Below are positions 47,451 through 57,399 of a stretch of 64,000 bases of DNA, piece after piece (within the stretch, counting starts at the first letter, position 1; each line of letters starts with the position of its first letter). Below the pieces are notes generated by a model that saw nothing but the letters and a program-made list of their open reading frames with translations, had not been told where the DNA came from and did no database searches. The position numbers and the translations under genes were made by a program. The DNA is from Hyaloscypha bicolor E (lineage: Eukaryota; Ascomycota; Leotiomycetes; Helotiales; Hyaloscyphaceae), in assembly GCF_002865645.1 (NCBI RefSeq), contig NW_020194575.1, positions 249,247 through 313,246 on the forward strand, written 5' to 3'.

Positions 47451-49007
47451 AGCTTCTGGAGAGAGGTTGGGGGAGAGGATCGGAAGAAGGGATGGAAGCG
47501 ACGATTGGGGTGCTGTCGCTATTTGTGTGAAGTGATGCGGCAAGCAAATGGGAAGTCATTCTTTACAAGTTACAGGAGTTAAAGTTCAAAAGGAGTGAGG
47601 TGTGAATTAAACGGCAAGATTTTTCCGAAAACGAACACAAGTCAGCAAGACAATGATTGCAAGTATAAAGAGAGACTTAGAATAAGCGGCCATGAATGCA
47701 GAATCCTCAAGATACCTGTCTCGGGAGATTGACATGGCCGTGCTCAAATGTTTTGGGACGCAGGAACCATTGAGAGAGGAATAAGATATTGGTTACCTCA
47801 TCGCGGCCTCATGCTGGTGGTGTTTTCATCTCCTCTCACCGACGGAGAAAAAGTGCTGCTGCCGCTGCTCGATCGCGAGGACTGCTCTCAGTGCCAACCC
47901 ACTGTGGGCGCATCGTGTCTGGGATTGGATGAGCATGTAGGCAGGGAGGTTATGAGAGGGAGTGTGAGGGAGGGAGTGTGAGGGAGGGAGTGTGAGGGAG
48001 GGAGTGTGAGGGAGGGAGTGTGAGGGAGGGCGAGTGATTGAGTGAGAGTGAGTGAGTGAGTGAGTGAGTGAGGGCGAGTGAGTGAGGGAGAGCGATTGAG
48101 TGAAAGTGAGTGAGGGTGAGAGTGAGAGTGTGTGAGAGTGTGTGAGATTGACAGCTTGAGATTTGGCGACAGTGGCTTTTAGCGCTTGGGACCCCACTCA
48201 CCCTCACCACCCCGTGAATCTCCCTGAGATCTCCCCATTCCAGCACACGACATTCCTTTATCCAGACTCAGATTCGAGACAGGATAAGATCCTGAAGTCA
48301 TCAATTAAACTTTGTTACTCGTATTGCATTTCCGAGAATGCCCCCCTCGCTCGTTGTTTCATGCTTTTCTCGAGCTGGGAAGCCCTTTTGTAGATTCGCA
48401 CGCTCCGGATGTCAGTGGTGATGACCAAGCCCGAGCCTGTTCGAGAATTCGAATCCTCACAGCCGCCATCTTTGGATCTTTATCTTCATCTTCACCTTCA
48501 CCTCCAGCTATATTGCCTAGGTCCCTAGCAACGACAGTCCTGCGGCTCGTCATTCGTGCATCCAGCCGCCAGCTGCCAGACGCTGAGACGCGTGTGTCGT
48601 TTGGGACCGAGGCTCCTTGTCCACCCTCTCTTTTCGAAACCGCTAACCTTCCTGCCTTTCTACAACTCAGTCCAAAAGTCCGAATGCACTTTCCGTCTGT
48701 CGTTATACATTATGACTTCTCGGCCTCAAGTGGAGCCTCAGCAATATCTGGCTGTGGCCGAGGCTTTGATGGTTTCCTGGGCATCGCACCAGCTGCGTAA
48801 CCTTGACATCATGGGCACTAGTCATCTGACTATTTCGATGAGAACTTTGAAAAGGTAACATTCATTCTGTTATAAGATGCTTGGCACTTCTTGTTCCCAG
48901 TAGGATCAACCATCTTTTCCCATCGCTCATTCGTCCGCCTACACCCTCGCTGTCCTGTCTCTTTTCATTCCAGCTTTCATCTTTCATACCTCTCCCCAAC
49001 AATCAAG
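47451..49007. other. Intergenic, no gene recognised
   Basis: Apart from the G-rich minisatellite, holds only short frames such as + 48,312-48,800 and + 48,556-48,858. An ATG at about 48,711 opens 48 codons ending at AAAAGGTAACA, which could be an exon, but no partner exon was found. The last 100 bp look like a C/T-rich fungal leader for the following tannase-family pseudogene. Confidence 0.5.
47943..48145 (+). repeat. G-rich GAGGGAGTGT / GAGT minisatellite
   Basis: Five near-perfect copies of a 14-bp unit (GAGGGAGTGTGAGG) from about 47,957, then a decayed (GAGT)n run to about 48,145. Strong purine bias on the + strand, with repeated GGG tracts that could form G-quadruplexes. Confidence 0.9.
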
Positions 49008-50524
49008 ATGCACCGCGGACTCTTGCTCAGCACCACTGCGGCAGCTGGCGTCCATGCCACATCTCTCAGTGACGTTTGTACAGTACAGCTTTATATGTTC
49101 AGACAGCGCTGCCTGCGAATGGTACAATTGCTGGCATTATTCTTGACCCAGCCTCGGTCACCGTCAACTCCGTTTACAACATTTCTGTCAGCGTCGAGGA
49201 TTTCTTTCCCGATGCCGCTTTCGATTATTGCAATGTCACAGTGGCTTACAGTCACTATGGCCGGGACGATCAAGTTCTCCACTGGTGGCTTCACCCCTGC
49301 CATCAACGCAGGGGAAGGCAACGCAGGGGGGGGGGGTTCAGTATGGTGCTATTGCGGGGACCACTGACGGTGGATTTGGGAGCTTCAGTACCACCTTTGA
49401 CGGAGTCTTCCTCCTGGCGAATCATACCATCAACTACTAGCCGCTTTTCATGATGGGTTACAGAGGGATCTACAAACAGGCCATCATCAGAAAGGCCCTC
49501 ACGCAGCAATTCTTCAACTCCACATCTAATCCGTCTTGCGAGTTAGACAGGATCCTCAATGCAACTATCCCTGTTTGCGACAGCCTTGACGGAAGGACCG
49601 ACGGGGTGGGCTCTCGAAGCGACCTTTGCAAATTTCATTTTAACCTCAGCTCCATCGTCGGTCTACCTTACTCTTGTGCTGCTGAGACGAACGCAAGCCT
49701 TGGATTGGGCTTCGGCAACAAGAGATAATCTATGGCAACGACCCCTGATCATAATGGCATCGTGAGCGCTGAGGGTATTGCCGTGGCTCAGACGATCATC
49801 GATGGGCTACGCAATTCGCAAGGTCGTCAAGCATATCCCGGGTGCCTAATTTGAAGACGCTGCAACTACATACGGCTCGACAGCTGACACTTGGGGTTTG
49901 GATATTGCTGGAACTGGCGGTGAATGGGTTGGTCGATTTCTCGAACTGCAGGATGTAGATAACCTCTCGACTTTGGACAACCTCATTTATGACACCCTTG
50001 TTGATTGAATGGTTAAGGCTGGAAGATGTACGTGGACGCGCTTCAAACCAACAATCCAGACCTTACTGCATTCTACTCTAGTGGTGGAAAAGTCTTGCAT
50101 TTCCACGGCGAATCCGATCCCAGCGTCCGAGTGCCAGTTCAGTCTACAATCACGAGCCAGTCCGTGGCATCATGTATTCAAACATGACCCTCAACGACAG
50201 CACTACCGGGCTGGGGATTAGTATCGCCTCTTTCCCATCCCTGGAGCAGATCACTGCGGCACCAACACCGCGCAGCCAAACGGTCCTTTTCCACAAATCA
50301 ACCTGGCGGTGATGATCGACTGGGTTGAGAACGGAGTTGTACCGACAACGCTGAACGCTACCTACCTTCAGGGTATCTACGAGGGCCAGAATGCACAGAC
50401 TTGAGCGTGGCTGTTGAGGCTTTACTGGAGCAATAATGGCACTGTCTTGGAATGCCAGTACGACCAAGCCCCCACCGACCCCTGGAAGTATTACTTCGAC
50501 GCGTATGCGCTTCCGTTGTACTAG
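49008..50524 (+). pseudogene. Tannase/feruloyl-esterase family gene, decayed
   Basis: Secreted esterase of the tannase/FaeB family (PF07519). From the ATG at 49,008 a signal peptide (GLLLSTTAAAGVHATSLSDVC) is followed by a frame change into LPANGTIAGIILDPASVTVN and FPDAAFDYCNVTVAYSHYG, all close to the family. Then come TTDGGFGSFSTTFDGVFLL and a stop (about 49,438), then MGYRGIYKQAIIRKALTQQF. The text next jumps from FFNSTS to CELDRILNATIPVCDSLDG, so the segment with the nucleophile (G-C-S-x-G-G-R) is deleted. Later pieces GGEWVGRFLELQDVDNLSTL, VLHFHGESDPS (the Asp region) and YWSNNGTVLECQYDQAP survive with more shifts and TGA at 49,996-50,010 and 50,402. Ends at TAG 50,522-50,524. Dead enzyme. 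Confidence 0.85.
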
Positions 50525-52544
50525 TTTCAGTGTACAGTACCAGATACCCAACCCTAGATTCAATCCACTTCTTATATATATATTGATGGGTTTGATAGAT
50601 AGGCACGGCTTTAAGCCTAATTTGAATGTTGAAGCTATTGCACATGCTTTCATGCTTTTTTCGCAGGTTTGTTTAAGCGAGCCCCTGGAATTAGCGGCGA
50701 GGTTTATTGTGAGGCTGCGGTTGAACTTCAATTAAAAAAGGAGGACGCATGGACTGATGGAAGGAGTCTTCGATGTGGGGCTTTCAGAGGAAGATGTTGT
50801 TTTGGTGTGACACATCCATGGCCCTCAGGTTCTGAAGCTAACGACCTCTGCTGTCTCCCCGCTATTTTCCGTGGAATCCCACACGTCACACATAATTTCT
50901 CTTCTCATGGAACCCAGTCCTATAAAGCCTAATCCTCATTGCTGACCCCTCGTACCCCCCAACTCCTTTCAACCCCCCTCAACGCCTCTATTCCCAGATA
51001 CCCAACCGCAACACTACAAACTACACATTCAAGCGGCACAACTCCACCCACCGTCCCCGACTTTCCAACCAAAGATTTCCGTATCGGTTCTCCAGATGTA
51101 CCACAGAAGAAGCGAGAGCAAGCCTGCTGCGAAACTGGTGAGATGGCTTAGCCCGGCCCCAGAGTGGTCAGAAGGCGAAGTTGTGGCAGCGAGTTTGTCG
51201 TCAAAATTATGCTCGACCTGACCTTTCTCGTTGGCTGTGGAGGGGTTCATGGTCCTCCAGATGAGCAGCGAAGTGGAAGGCGATCTCGAATTTTTGAAGC
51301 GATTGCAATTGAACAGCAAAACGTGGGGATTTTGGAAATGACAATGGCCGACTTCTCAGTCCTGATGCCTTCCTTCCAAAATGCACGGCAAGAGATACTG
51401 CAGTTCTTCCTTCCGTTTCCAGTGATTCTATCAATGCAGCGGCGTCGTCAGCTCTGCGTGTGCGGAACTAGGCAAGCGATGACTTAAGACAATGACCCCC
51501 TGAGACTCACGGTAGGTGCGAAACCATTGGAAGCCACATTCGAATGTGCAATCCTCCCGGCCGACCAGAGGCGGCTCAGCTCTGTAACTCTATACTTCGG
51601 TTTCTGGTTGACCTTTGAGTCCCGAATCCCAGGCCGGACCTTGGCGGGAGGTTCTACCATCCGAAACTGCAAGAGCAGAATTCTGAACCACAATCCCGCA
51701 TCCATCGAATCCTCAACGACTCGAGCCAACCTTCCGGGCCCGCATACGTGCAAACTCGCCCTTGACACTTGTCTAGACTTATATGCTTTTAGCTGACATT
51801 GCGTACAATTGGATAGCCCGCCGCTTCGAGCGAGGGGACTAATCTCCTGGAATTCCAACAGAAAGGGGGTTCCAGAGCCGAAAGGAGCCAAACGACTTTT
51901 GAGGGGAGAAGTGTCGAGAACGCTAGCGGAAAGGGTCATGTTTTGGAGCGCGGCTGTAGCCTGAATACAGAGCCGCTCAAGCTCCAAGTAACCGAAGGCT
52001 TGAGGCGATCAGCGCATGGAACATTGGAGTGAAGCTTCAAAATGGGAGATATTTGATGCTGCTCAGCTCTCTGAAGTATAATAAGAAGTGGACCTTTATC
52101 TCCTCGCAGAATCATGCTAGCCCCATTGGGGAACACCAAGGTCGATGCAGGTGTTGTAAAACTGAGAAGGCTTTGGGTTGGTTGGGAACAGGGAGTTGTC
52201 AATATATCTGGTAGGATTATAAAGTTATATTGTTCGCTGGCTACTGGAACATTTTAACCCCATTTTAAAATGGTAATATTGGGAGCCGCTTGGCTATGTG
52301 GCCTGCTGCGCCGACGAGTCTCGACGAGTCTCGATGAAGCAGGAATGCCTGCAGGGGTCTTGCAACTGCAGTCCCGGCAGCATTGGGATGAGGATGCTCC
52401 GTTGGAGAGCATGTGCCTAGCAATCCGATTGCTCCTCCCGTGTGATTGCCAGACTCCCTGAAGCTGATGCCACTGATGGTGGAGAGCCGTCGGCGCGGGA
52501 GGCTTGCGAACATTCTTAGGGACTCTTATCCATATTCCAGCCTA
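50525..52544. other. Intergenic; short unexplained minus-strand frames
   Basis: No confident gene. Minus frames at 51,484-51,987, 51,936-52,202 and 52,265-52,513 overlap or abut in different phases and could be pieces of one decayed gene. The 51,936-52,202 frame has plausible protein composition (ASMILRGDKGPLLIILQRAE), but no family was recognised and no convincing introns join them. Confidence 0.4.
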
Positions 52545-53922
52545 TCAACCTGGAACCGGCTTCACTTGCTTTCGGAAACGCCCTTGCATCCAACATCGGT
52601 ACATCTTCAGTTGCTTGGCTCTATTGACCAACAATCTTCTGTCAACGCCAAGGTTGATGACCTCAAAGCCAGTACTCCCGACGCCGTCATCCTCGGTCTC
52701 CTTTCCAGTCCAGATCTTGATCAACTCCTCTTTCTCGAAGAAGTAGACTCGGGTACCATCTCCACGGATGTAGAAGTTCTCTTCGAGATATCTGCCTTTC
52801 TTGAAGCGCACTTGAGCCAGATCACCGCGGCCATAGTCTCGGAAAAGAACCTCCCCACCAGGCTTCAGAACTCGATAGATGTTCTGCACAGCTTGCTTCC
52901 ACTGAGATGGTGACAAGGCAGAGAAGATAAAGATCATCAGGACCACATCCACACTTCCTTCTTCCAATCCAGGTGGGAGTTCTTCGCTCGCAGCATCCCA
53001 AACATCGGCTTGTATATTCTTGGTATTGTATGCCTCGTTCTCACGTATTACTTCCACAGCTTTCTTGGAGAAATCGCACGCATGTATTTTGAGATTTAGG
53101 TTCTGATTGTGTTTTAAGATAGGAAAGGCAGTATTTCCGGCACCAGCACCGACTTCGAGTAGTGTAATTGGCCCTGCCACGGGCTTTGTGATTTTAGACA
53201 GTACTGGGAACTCCTGTTGGAGCCATTTGCGATCTTTGAAGAAGTTTGCGGTATTATTCTTGTAGAAATTGTTCCACCATTTCGCTGGGTCGGAGTTGAA
53301 TCTGCCTTTGGAATAGTTAGCTCAATTCCGGGACGATAGTCGAGCAGAATTTGATGGGAAAGAAGTGCTATTCAGATAGGAGCGAAAGACATTGCTGATT
53401 TGTTTCGTTCATGGGCCGAAGCCTCAGATGAACTATGCATTTTTCAAATCATCAGGAAGCACGATGATGACCAGGAGAGGAAGAAAATAGGTACATACCT
53501 TTATCGAAGTCGGAGACTGGAGCTTCTCGTTGCTTAGCGTATTGTAGTTCTGCATACTCCTTGTAAGAATCGTCAGTTTCTACATGATCCCATGCATTGA
53601 ACTCGAAGACATTGTCCTCCTGGCTGAGAAGCCTCGAGCCGAATTGAAATGGGTCGCTCCTCTTCAGGTTGTTTTCTGGATCGTGGGACAAGTGCGGCGG
53701 TAAGGGCTGTGGAGGATCAGTTGCCGCGGATGAGTCTTGAACTGTCGATGAGGACAAACTTTCGACAAGGACGGTCTCCCCGTTGCTTTGACTCGACTCC
53801 ATTGTTGAAGTTGAAGGAGAGAGAACTCGTGGTCCGAGGAAAGGATAAAGCAGGCGCGGAAAAAGGCGGTGAAGCAAAAAGTTCTGCCGCCCCCAAGAAT
53901 CAAGAAAGTCTAGAGCTAGCAT
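52545..53922 (-). CDS. TRM140: tRNA (cytosine-3) methyltransferase, METTL2/TRM140 type
   Basis: SAM-dependent methyltransferase predicted to make 3-methylcytidine at position 32 of some tRNAs. Two exons, 53,922-53,499 and 53,305-52,545, joined by GTATGT..CCAAAG; the join restores the family segment GRFNSDPAKWWNNFYKNN. Before it is the family N-terminus with FEFNAWDHVETDD. After it come LLEVGAGAGN (SAM motif I, about residue 188-197), HACDFSKKAVEVI, VLMIFIFSALSPSQW and the signature FRDYGRGDLAQVRFKKGR then ENFYIRGDGTRVYFF. Length is 394 residues from the first ATG, or 354 from the ATG at 53,802 (MESSQSNG), which may be the true start. The longer form has a basic, hydrophobic N-terminus that could target mitochondria. 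Divergent from COQ10. Confidence 0.92.
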
Positions 53923-54052
53923 CTTGTTCCCATCATGACCTCATGATTTCCCGAGACGAGCTCAAAGGCTGCTGTTTCCTCTGTCAATATGGACCTCGAA
54001 GTTTTGTAATATTTTGCTCTTGATTCTTCTCACTTCCAGCTCAATTTGGGTC
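53923..54052. promoter_or_regulatory. Shared promoter between TRM140-like gene and COQ10
   Basis: Only 130 bp (or 250 bp with the later methyltransferase start) separate two divergent start codons, so the promoter is probably bidirectional. C/T-rich stretches occur before the COQ10 ATG. No TATA box is evident. Confidence 0.5.
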
Positions 54053-54799
54053 ATGTCGAAAGCAATGCTACGAACACTCCGGCCAGTCTCCGCCCTTCAC
54101 TCCCTCAGATCGCAAGCTCAGCGTAGCTTCATAACGCTCCCTGGCACTGAATCACAAAGCTTGTCAGCTACGAGAATACTTCCTTACAAATCCAGCAGCC
54201 TGTACACTTTAATTGCAGATGTCGACAGCTACTCTTCCTTCGTCCCGTACTGTGTGGAATCGAAAGTCACAAAATGGTCCGAGGCAGACAAGAACGGACA
54301 ACGGTGGCCTTCGGAGGCAGATCTGAAAGTTGGGTGGGGCGGATATGAAGAAGAGTTCACGTCAAGACTATTGTGCGTGCCCGGTTCTGTTGTCGAAGCT
54401 CTCAGCGGCGATGCTGTCACGGACCTCTCGAAAACCGACCTCTCCCACCATTCTGCAACCTTTGACGCTCCAGCAATAGCGAACGCAATCTTCCAATCTC
54501 TAAGCACGCGATGGACAGTCAAGCCGTTCCACTATAGGCCACCCACAGGCCACCCACAGACGGACAAGACGGTGCACCCAGCAAGAGACCAGACCGAAGT
54601 ACATTTGACGCTCAATTTCCAGTTCTCGAATCCGATATATGCTGCATTGAGCAAGGCCGTTGCACCAAAGGTTGCTGGGATGATGATCGAAGCATTCGAA
54701 GTCAGGGCGAGGAGGCTATTGGACGGCCCTGGGTCTGCCATCCCTGAGAAACATTCCTTGGACGAGAAGTTTAGTACTAGAAAGAAAATCAGTGTATAA
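54053..54799 (+). CDS. COQ10: Coenzyme Q-binding protein COQ10, START fold, mitochondrial
   Basis: Member of the COQ10/polyketide-cyclase START family, a lipid-binding protein that helps coenzyme Q respiration. The start at 54,053 gives 248 residues; an ATG four codons later is also possible. The N-terminus is basic, Ser/Arg-rich and without acids (MLRTLRPVSALHSLRSQAQR), a good mitochondrial presequence. The family landmarks follow: YKSSSLYTLIADVDSYSSFV then PYC, the DLKVGWGGYEEEFTSRL strand, a helix-break region containing an insertion (HYRPPTGHPQTDKTVHPARD), LTLNFQFSNPIYAALSKAV and the final amphipathic helix VAGMMIEAFEVRARRLL. Intronless and intact. The frame is open upstream to 54,014, but that extension does not look like a presequence. 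Confidence 0.92.
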   Translation: MSKAMLRTLRPVSALHSLRSQAQRSFITLPGTESQSLSATRILPYKSSSLYTLIADVDSYSSFVPYCVESKVTKWSEADKNGQRWPSEADLKVGWGGYEEEFTSRLLCVPGSVVEALSGDAVTDLSKTDLSHHSATFDAPAIANAIFQSLSTRWTVKPFHYRPPTGHPQTDKTVHPARDQTEVHLTLNFQFSNPIYAALSKAVAPKVAGMMIEAFEVRARRLLDGPGSAIPEKHSLDEKFSTRKKISV

Positions 54800-54988
54800 A
54801 TGGTATAGACAAGGGTTTGGAGGACTTGATTTGCTAGAGAGCGACTTGTACCAACAACCCATAGATGATTGAGAAGACATGTAGTTGTACGACAAAGACA
54901 CCAGCATTAGATTACTCCCGACTCTCTGGGAGACAGTCCTAATTCAAGCAGTTCGAAGTCAACCAATATCACATTTGATATTGTAGGG
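54800..54988. other. Intergenic, 3' side of COQ10
   Basis: Short spacer between the COQ10 stop and the coiled-coil end of the GTPase pseudogene, which points towards it. Confidence 0.6.
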
Positions 54989-55758
54989 CTACATAAGAAT
55001 GTAATAGTTACTCTTCCTCTCCCTTTCTCTCTCGAGTAGCATCTCTAGATGTCTTTTCTCGGCGGCGTCCGTCTCCAGAGAGAACTTCAGCTGATCCCTC
55101 GCCACTTCATTCTTATATTCGATTCTTTTGAACTTGAGTTCAAACTCAATTGCTATCATCTCCTTCGCCTTCAACTCGATCTCTTCAATCAACTTTCTTC
55201 TTTCTCGATCAATTATCTTTCGCAATTCGTCCCTATTTTCTTGCGACGCTTTCCTATCTTCCTCGGCCTTTCTCATCTTCTCTTAGATTTCCTTTTTATG
55301 AGCGGGCGTATCCTTGTGGAATTCTTCGTCCTTGATTCGCATCACCTCGCGCATATCTTCCTCAGGCTGCCGTAGTTTGTTCTCAACTTCTTCTAGGCCG
55401 CAAGTTGACGATCGACTTCCCCACCAGCGCCTGTTTGATCAAGCGGCTTCTTATCGTCGCCCATTTCTATCTGTATTTTTAATGTCACAAGCCGCTTCCT
55501 GTTCAGCAGATACTTCACGATATGCTTTGCTGATTTCGCATCATTATCTTGTCGAAATACCCGACTTCTTTTCATGATCATGCCCGCCCAGAAATCATCT
55601 CTGCATATCAATTGCACTTCGCGCTCTGCTTCGAACTTTTGGATCGGCACTAGACTACCAAGTGGTGGCAAGAACCCTCAAGAGAGTATCTTCTCTGCGA
55701 AGCATCTTGAACATTCGTAAATTATTCATAGCAAACTCTCCTAGGCGAACATCAAGTA

Positions 55759-56942
55759 CGAAGATCGCGGCATAAAGTGACAGGAATACAGGGCATTTGG
55801 CCTCGACCTGCGTTATAGCGTGTGGTTCTAGGGGCCGGTCCGTTACAAGGCCCTATATTAATAGGCGGCTGCCCTGTAAACCTACTATGAGGCATTTGCA
55901 AGGTTATCCGTTGCGGTGCCACTAGCTTTGCACCTCGCTAAAACAAAGGAATATAAAAAGTCCCATAACCTTAACTCTTCCTATTTAGGACAATATTAAT
56001 AGAAATTGAAATAAACTAGGAATACTTGTTATGTAAAAGGTTATCTATAGTCTTTTAGGGTAATTCAGGGATTCATCATTTTGTGGCAGGTTATTAGAGT
56101 TTGACGTTATGGAATTTTGCTTACTAGAGGTGCAAAGCTGGTGGCACTGCAACGGATAGGCGATCCTTATGGGTTTATAGATACAAAATCAGTGTGCCCC
56201 TGCCAACCCCTGCAACACCCCTGTTTTGCTCGCGTAGCATTCCTAAAACATGGGTGTACGCCCAAAGGGGAAATGACAGGAGGCCAACTCTGATTAGAAT
56301 GCATAAGTACCCTCTCTGGGTAAACCCTAGAACGGGTGCTTATGCAATTGAGAATTGGATCCCCCTCTAGCCCCCTTCCCCCGCGTATAGTAAGCTAATT
56401 TATATGATTTTATTATAAAGTAAGATTTTCTTTTTCGGCTATTTTTTAGCCCGTAGCATACGTATAAAAAGTGGGCAAGACGTACGTCCCTCTGTCCCTT
56501 ACTTGTAATTGCTTAGGAAATATATCCTCAAGGATATACGTACGCTTCCTGTACTTAAGATATACATGTGTATACGCTCCTGTGAGGCGCCGAACGCCGT
56601 ACCCCTAGCCTACTAAGGTTCTCGTATTAGTAGAGAAATAAGCTTTAGAACTCCCAGAACTAGCGCTCTGTCTAGTTATGCTACTAGCCTAGTAACTATA
56701 GCGCTCGGAAGCTATAAGGGTAACTAGAATAGGGTTTATTAGCGAGTAATCCTTTGTAAATACAGGTGATAAGCCCCCAAGAGGTGTGGCACCCCTTGTC
56801 TAGCCTTATAGCGTGCTATTTAGAGCAAAGCCTGCGATTAGAGGGTCCTATCATAGTGGGCTGGGTATCCTGAGAAAACTGCCGTAGTAGACTTCCAGGT
56901 AGAAATGCCCTGTGTTCCCGTCACTTTATGCCGCGATCTACG
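55759..56942. mobile_element. 1,184-bp TIR element with TA target duplication
   Basis: The ends are inverted copies of about 40 bp: CGAAGATCGCGGCATAAAGT at 55,759 and, in reverse complement, CGTAGATCGCGGCATAAAGT ending at 56,942. TA flanks both (55,757-55,758 and 56,943-56,944), as for Tc1/mariner-type insertion. No coding capacity, so a non-autonomous element. Removing it with one TA rejoins the GTPase frame exactly, which proves the boundaries. The interior holds a smaller inverted-repeat unit at 55,903-56,159. Confidence 0.88.
55903..56159. repeat. Nested ~257-bp inverted-repeat unit
   Basis: Arms of about 42 bp: TATCCGTTGCGGTGCCACTA on the left (within 55,903-55,944) and its imperfect reverse complement TGGTGGCACTGCAACGGATA on the right (within 56,115-56,159). 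The GCTTTGCACCTC part is shared too. Its size and shape suggest a MITE inserted in the larger element. No target duplication was established. Confidence 0.65.
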
Positions 56943-57399
56943 TATGCGATCAAGGTACACGATGTCAGTCAATTTGATGCCCATGTCGTAAGCCTGGCTC
57001 AACCAGTCGGCCTCTCGCAGGATATTGGTGTCAGATCGACAAGTGCCGAAACCGGGCGTGTCAACAAGGTAGATTTTGGTTTTCACATCGTAATTGCATT
57101 GGTATCTGGTGACTGCACTCGTACCTATACTCAGTTAGAATGCACCCATTCATCTAGCCTCAGGGTGTGGCCAACTGGAATACTTTCAACAAAATGGGAG
57201 ATGAACGTGCTCTTCCCGCTACCTGTGACTCCCATCACTGCTATTACCACATCTTCCGGTCTGTGATTTTTAGTCAGCCAAGTTGTTTCCAGGCTTTGTA
57301 AGAAGCGGCGCATACCTGATATCCAACCCACCCCGACTTCTTTCTCGCTTGACTGGTCTGACTACTCTCGGCAGCATTTAGGTTCATCGCGAAATCCAT

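Larger units (their letters stand above)
54989..57399 (-). pseudogene. P-loop GTPase with coiled-coil tail, split by a TIR element
   Basis: A fungal AIG1/MMR_HSR1-like GTPase. Exon 1 starts at ATG 57,399; an intron (GTATGC..CACAG) leads to VIAVMGVTGSGKSTFISHF, a P-loop with GxTGSGKST. A second, damaged intron region is followed by KTKIYLVDTPGFGTCRSDT, the switch-II D-T-P-G-F motif, and LTDIVYLDRI. There the frame enters the inserted element (55,759-56,942). On its far side the same frame resumes as LDVRLGEFAMNNLRMFKML, which matches the family's continuation. Then a frameshift near 55,665, KFEAEREVQLICRDDFWAG, TGAGGEVDRQLAA, a stop (55,393) and another stop (55,277), and finally a long coiled coil rich in E, K and R (EEDRKASQENRDELRKI) to 54,989. 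Decay therefore goes beyond the insertion. Confidence 0.85.

Noticed and set aside
47943..48145. CRISPR-like array
   Set aside because: Units are contiguous with no unique spacers, so a plain minisatellite.
48312..48858. Two overlapping + frames of 162 and 100 codons
   Set aside because: Ser/Pro-rich low-information sequence, overlapping in different frames, no motifs; probably untranslated DNA.
55049..55375. 108-codon + frame rich in F and L
   Set aside because: Antisense of the coiled-coil part of the GTPase pseudogene; charged coiled-coil codons read backwards give F/L-rich sequence.
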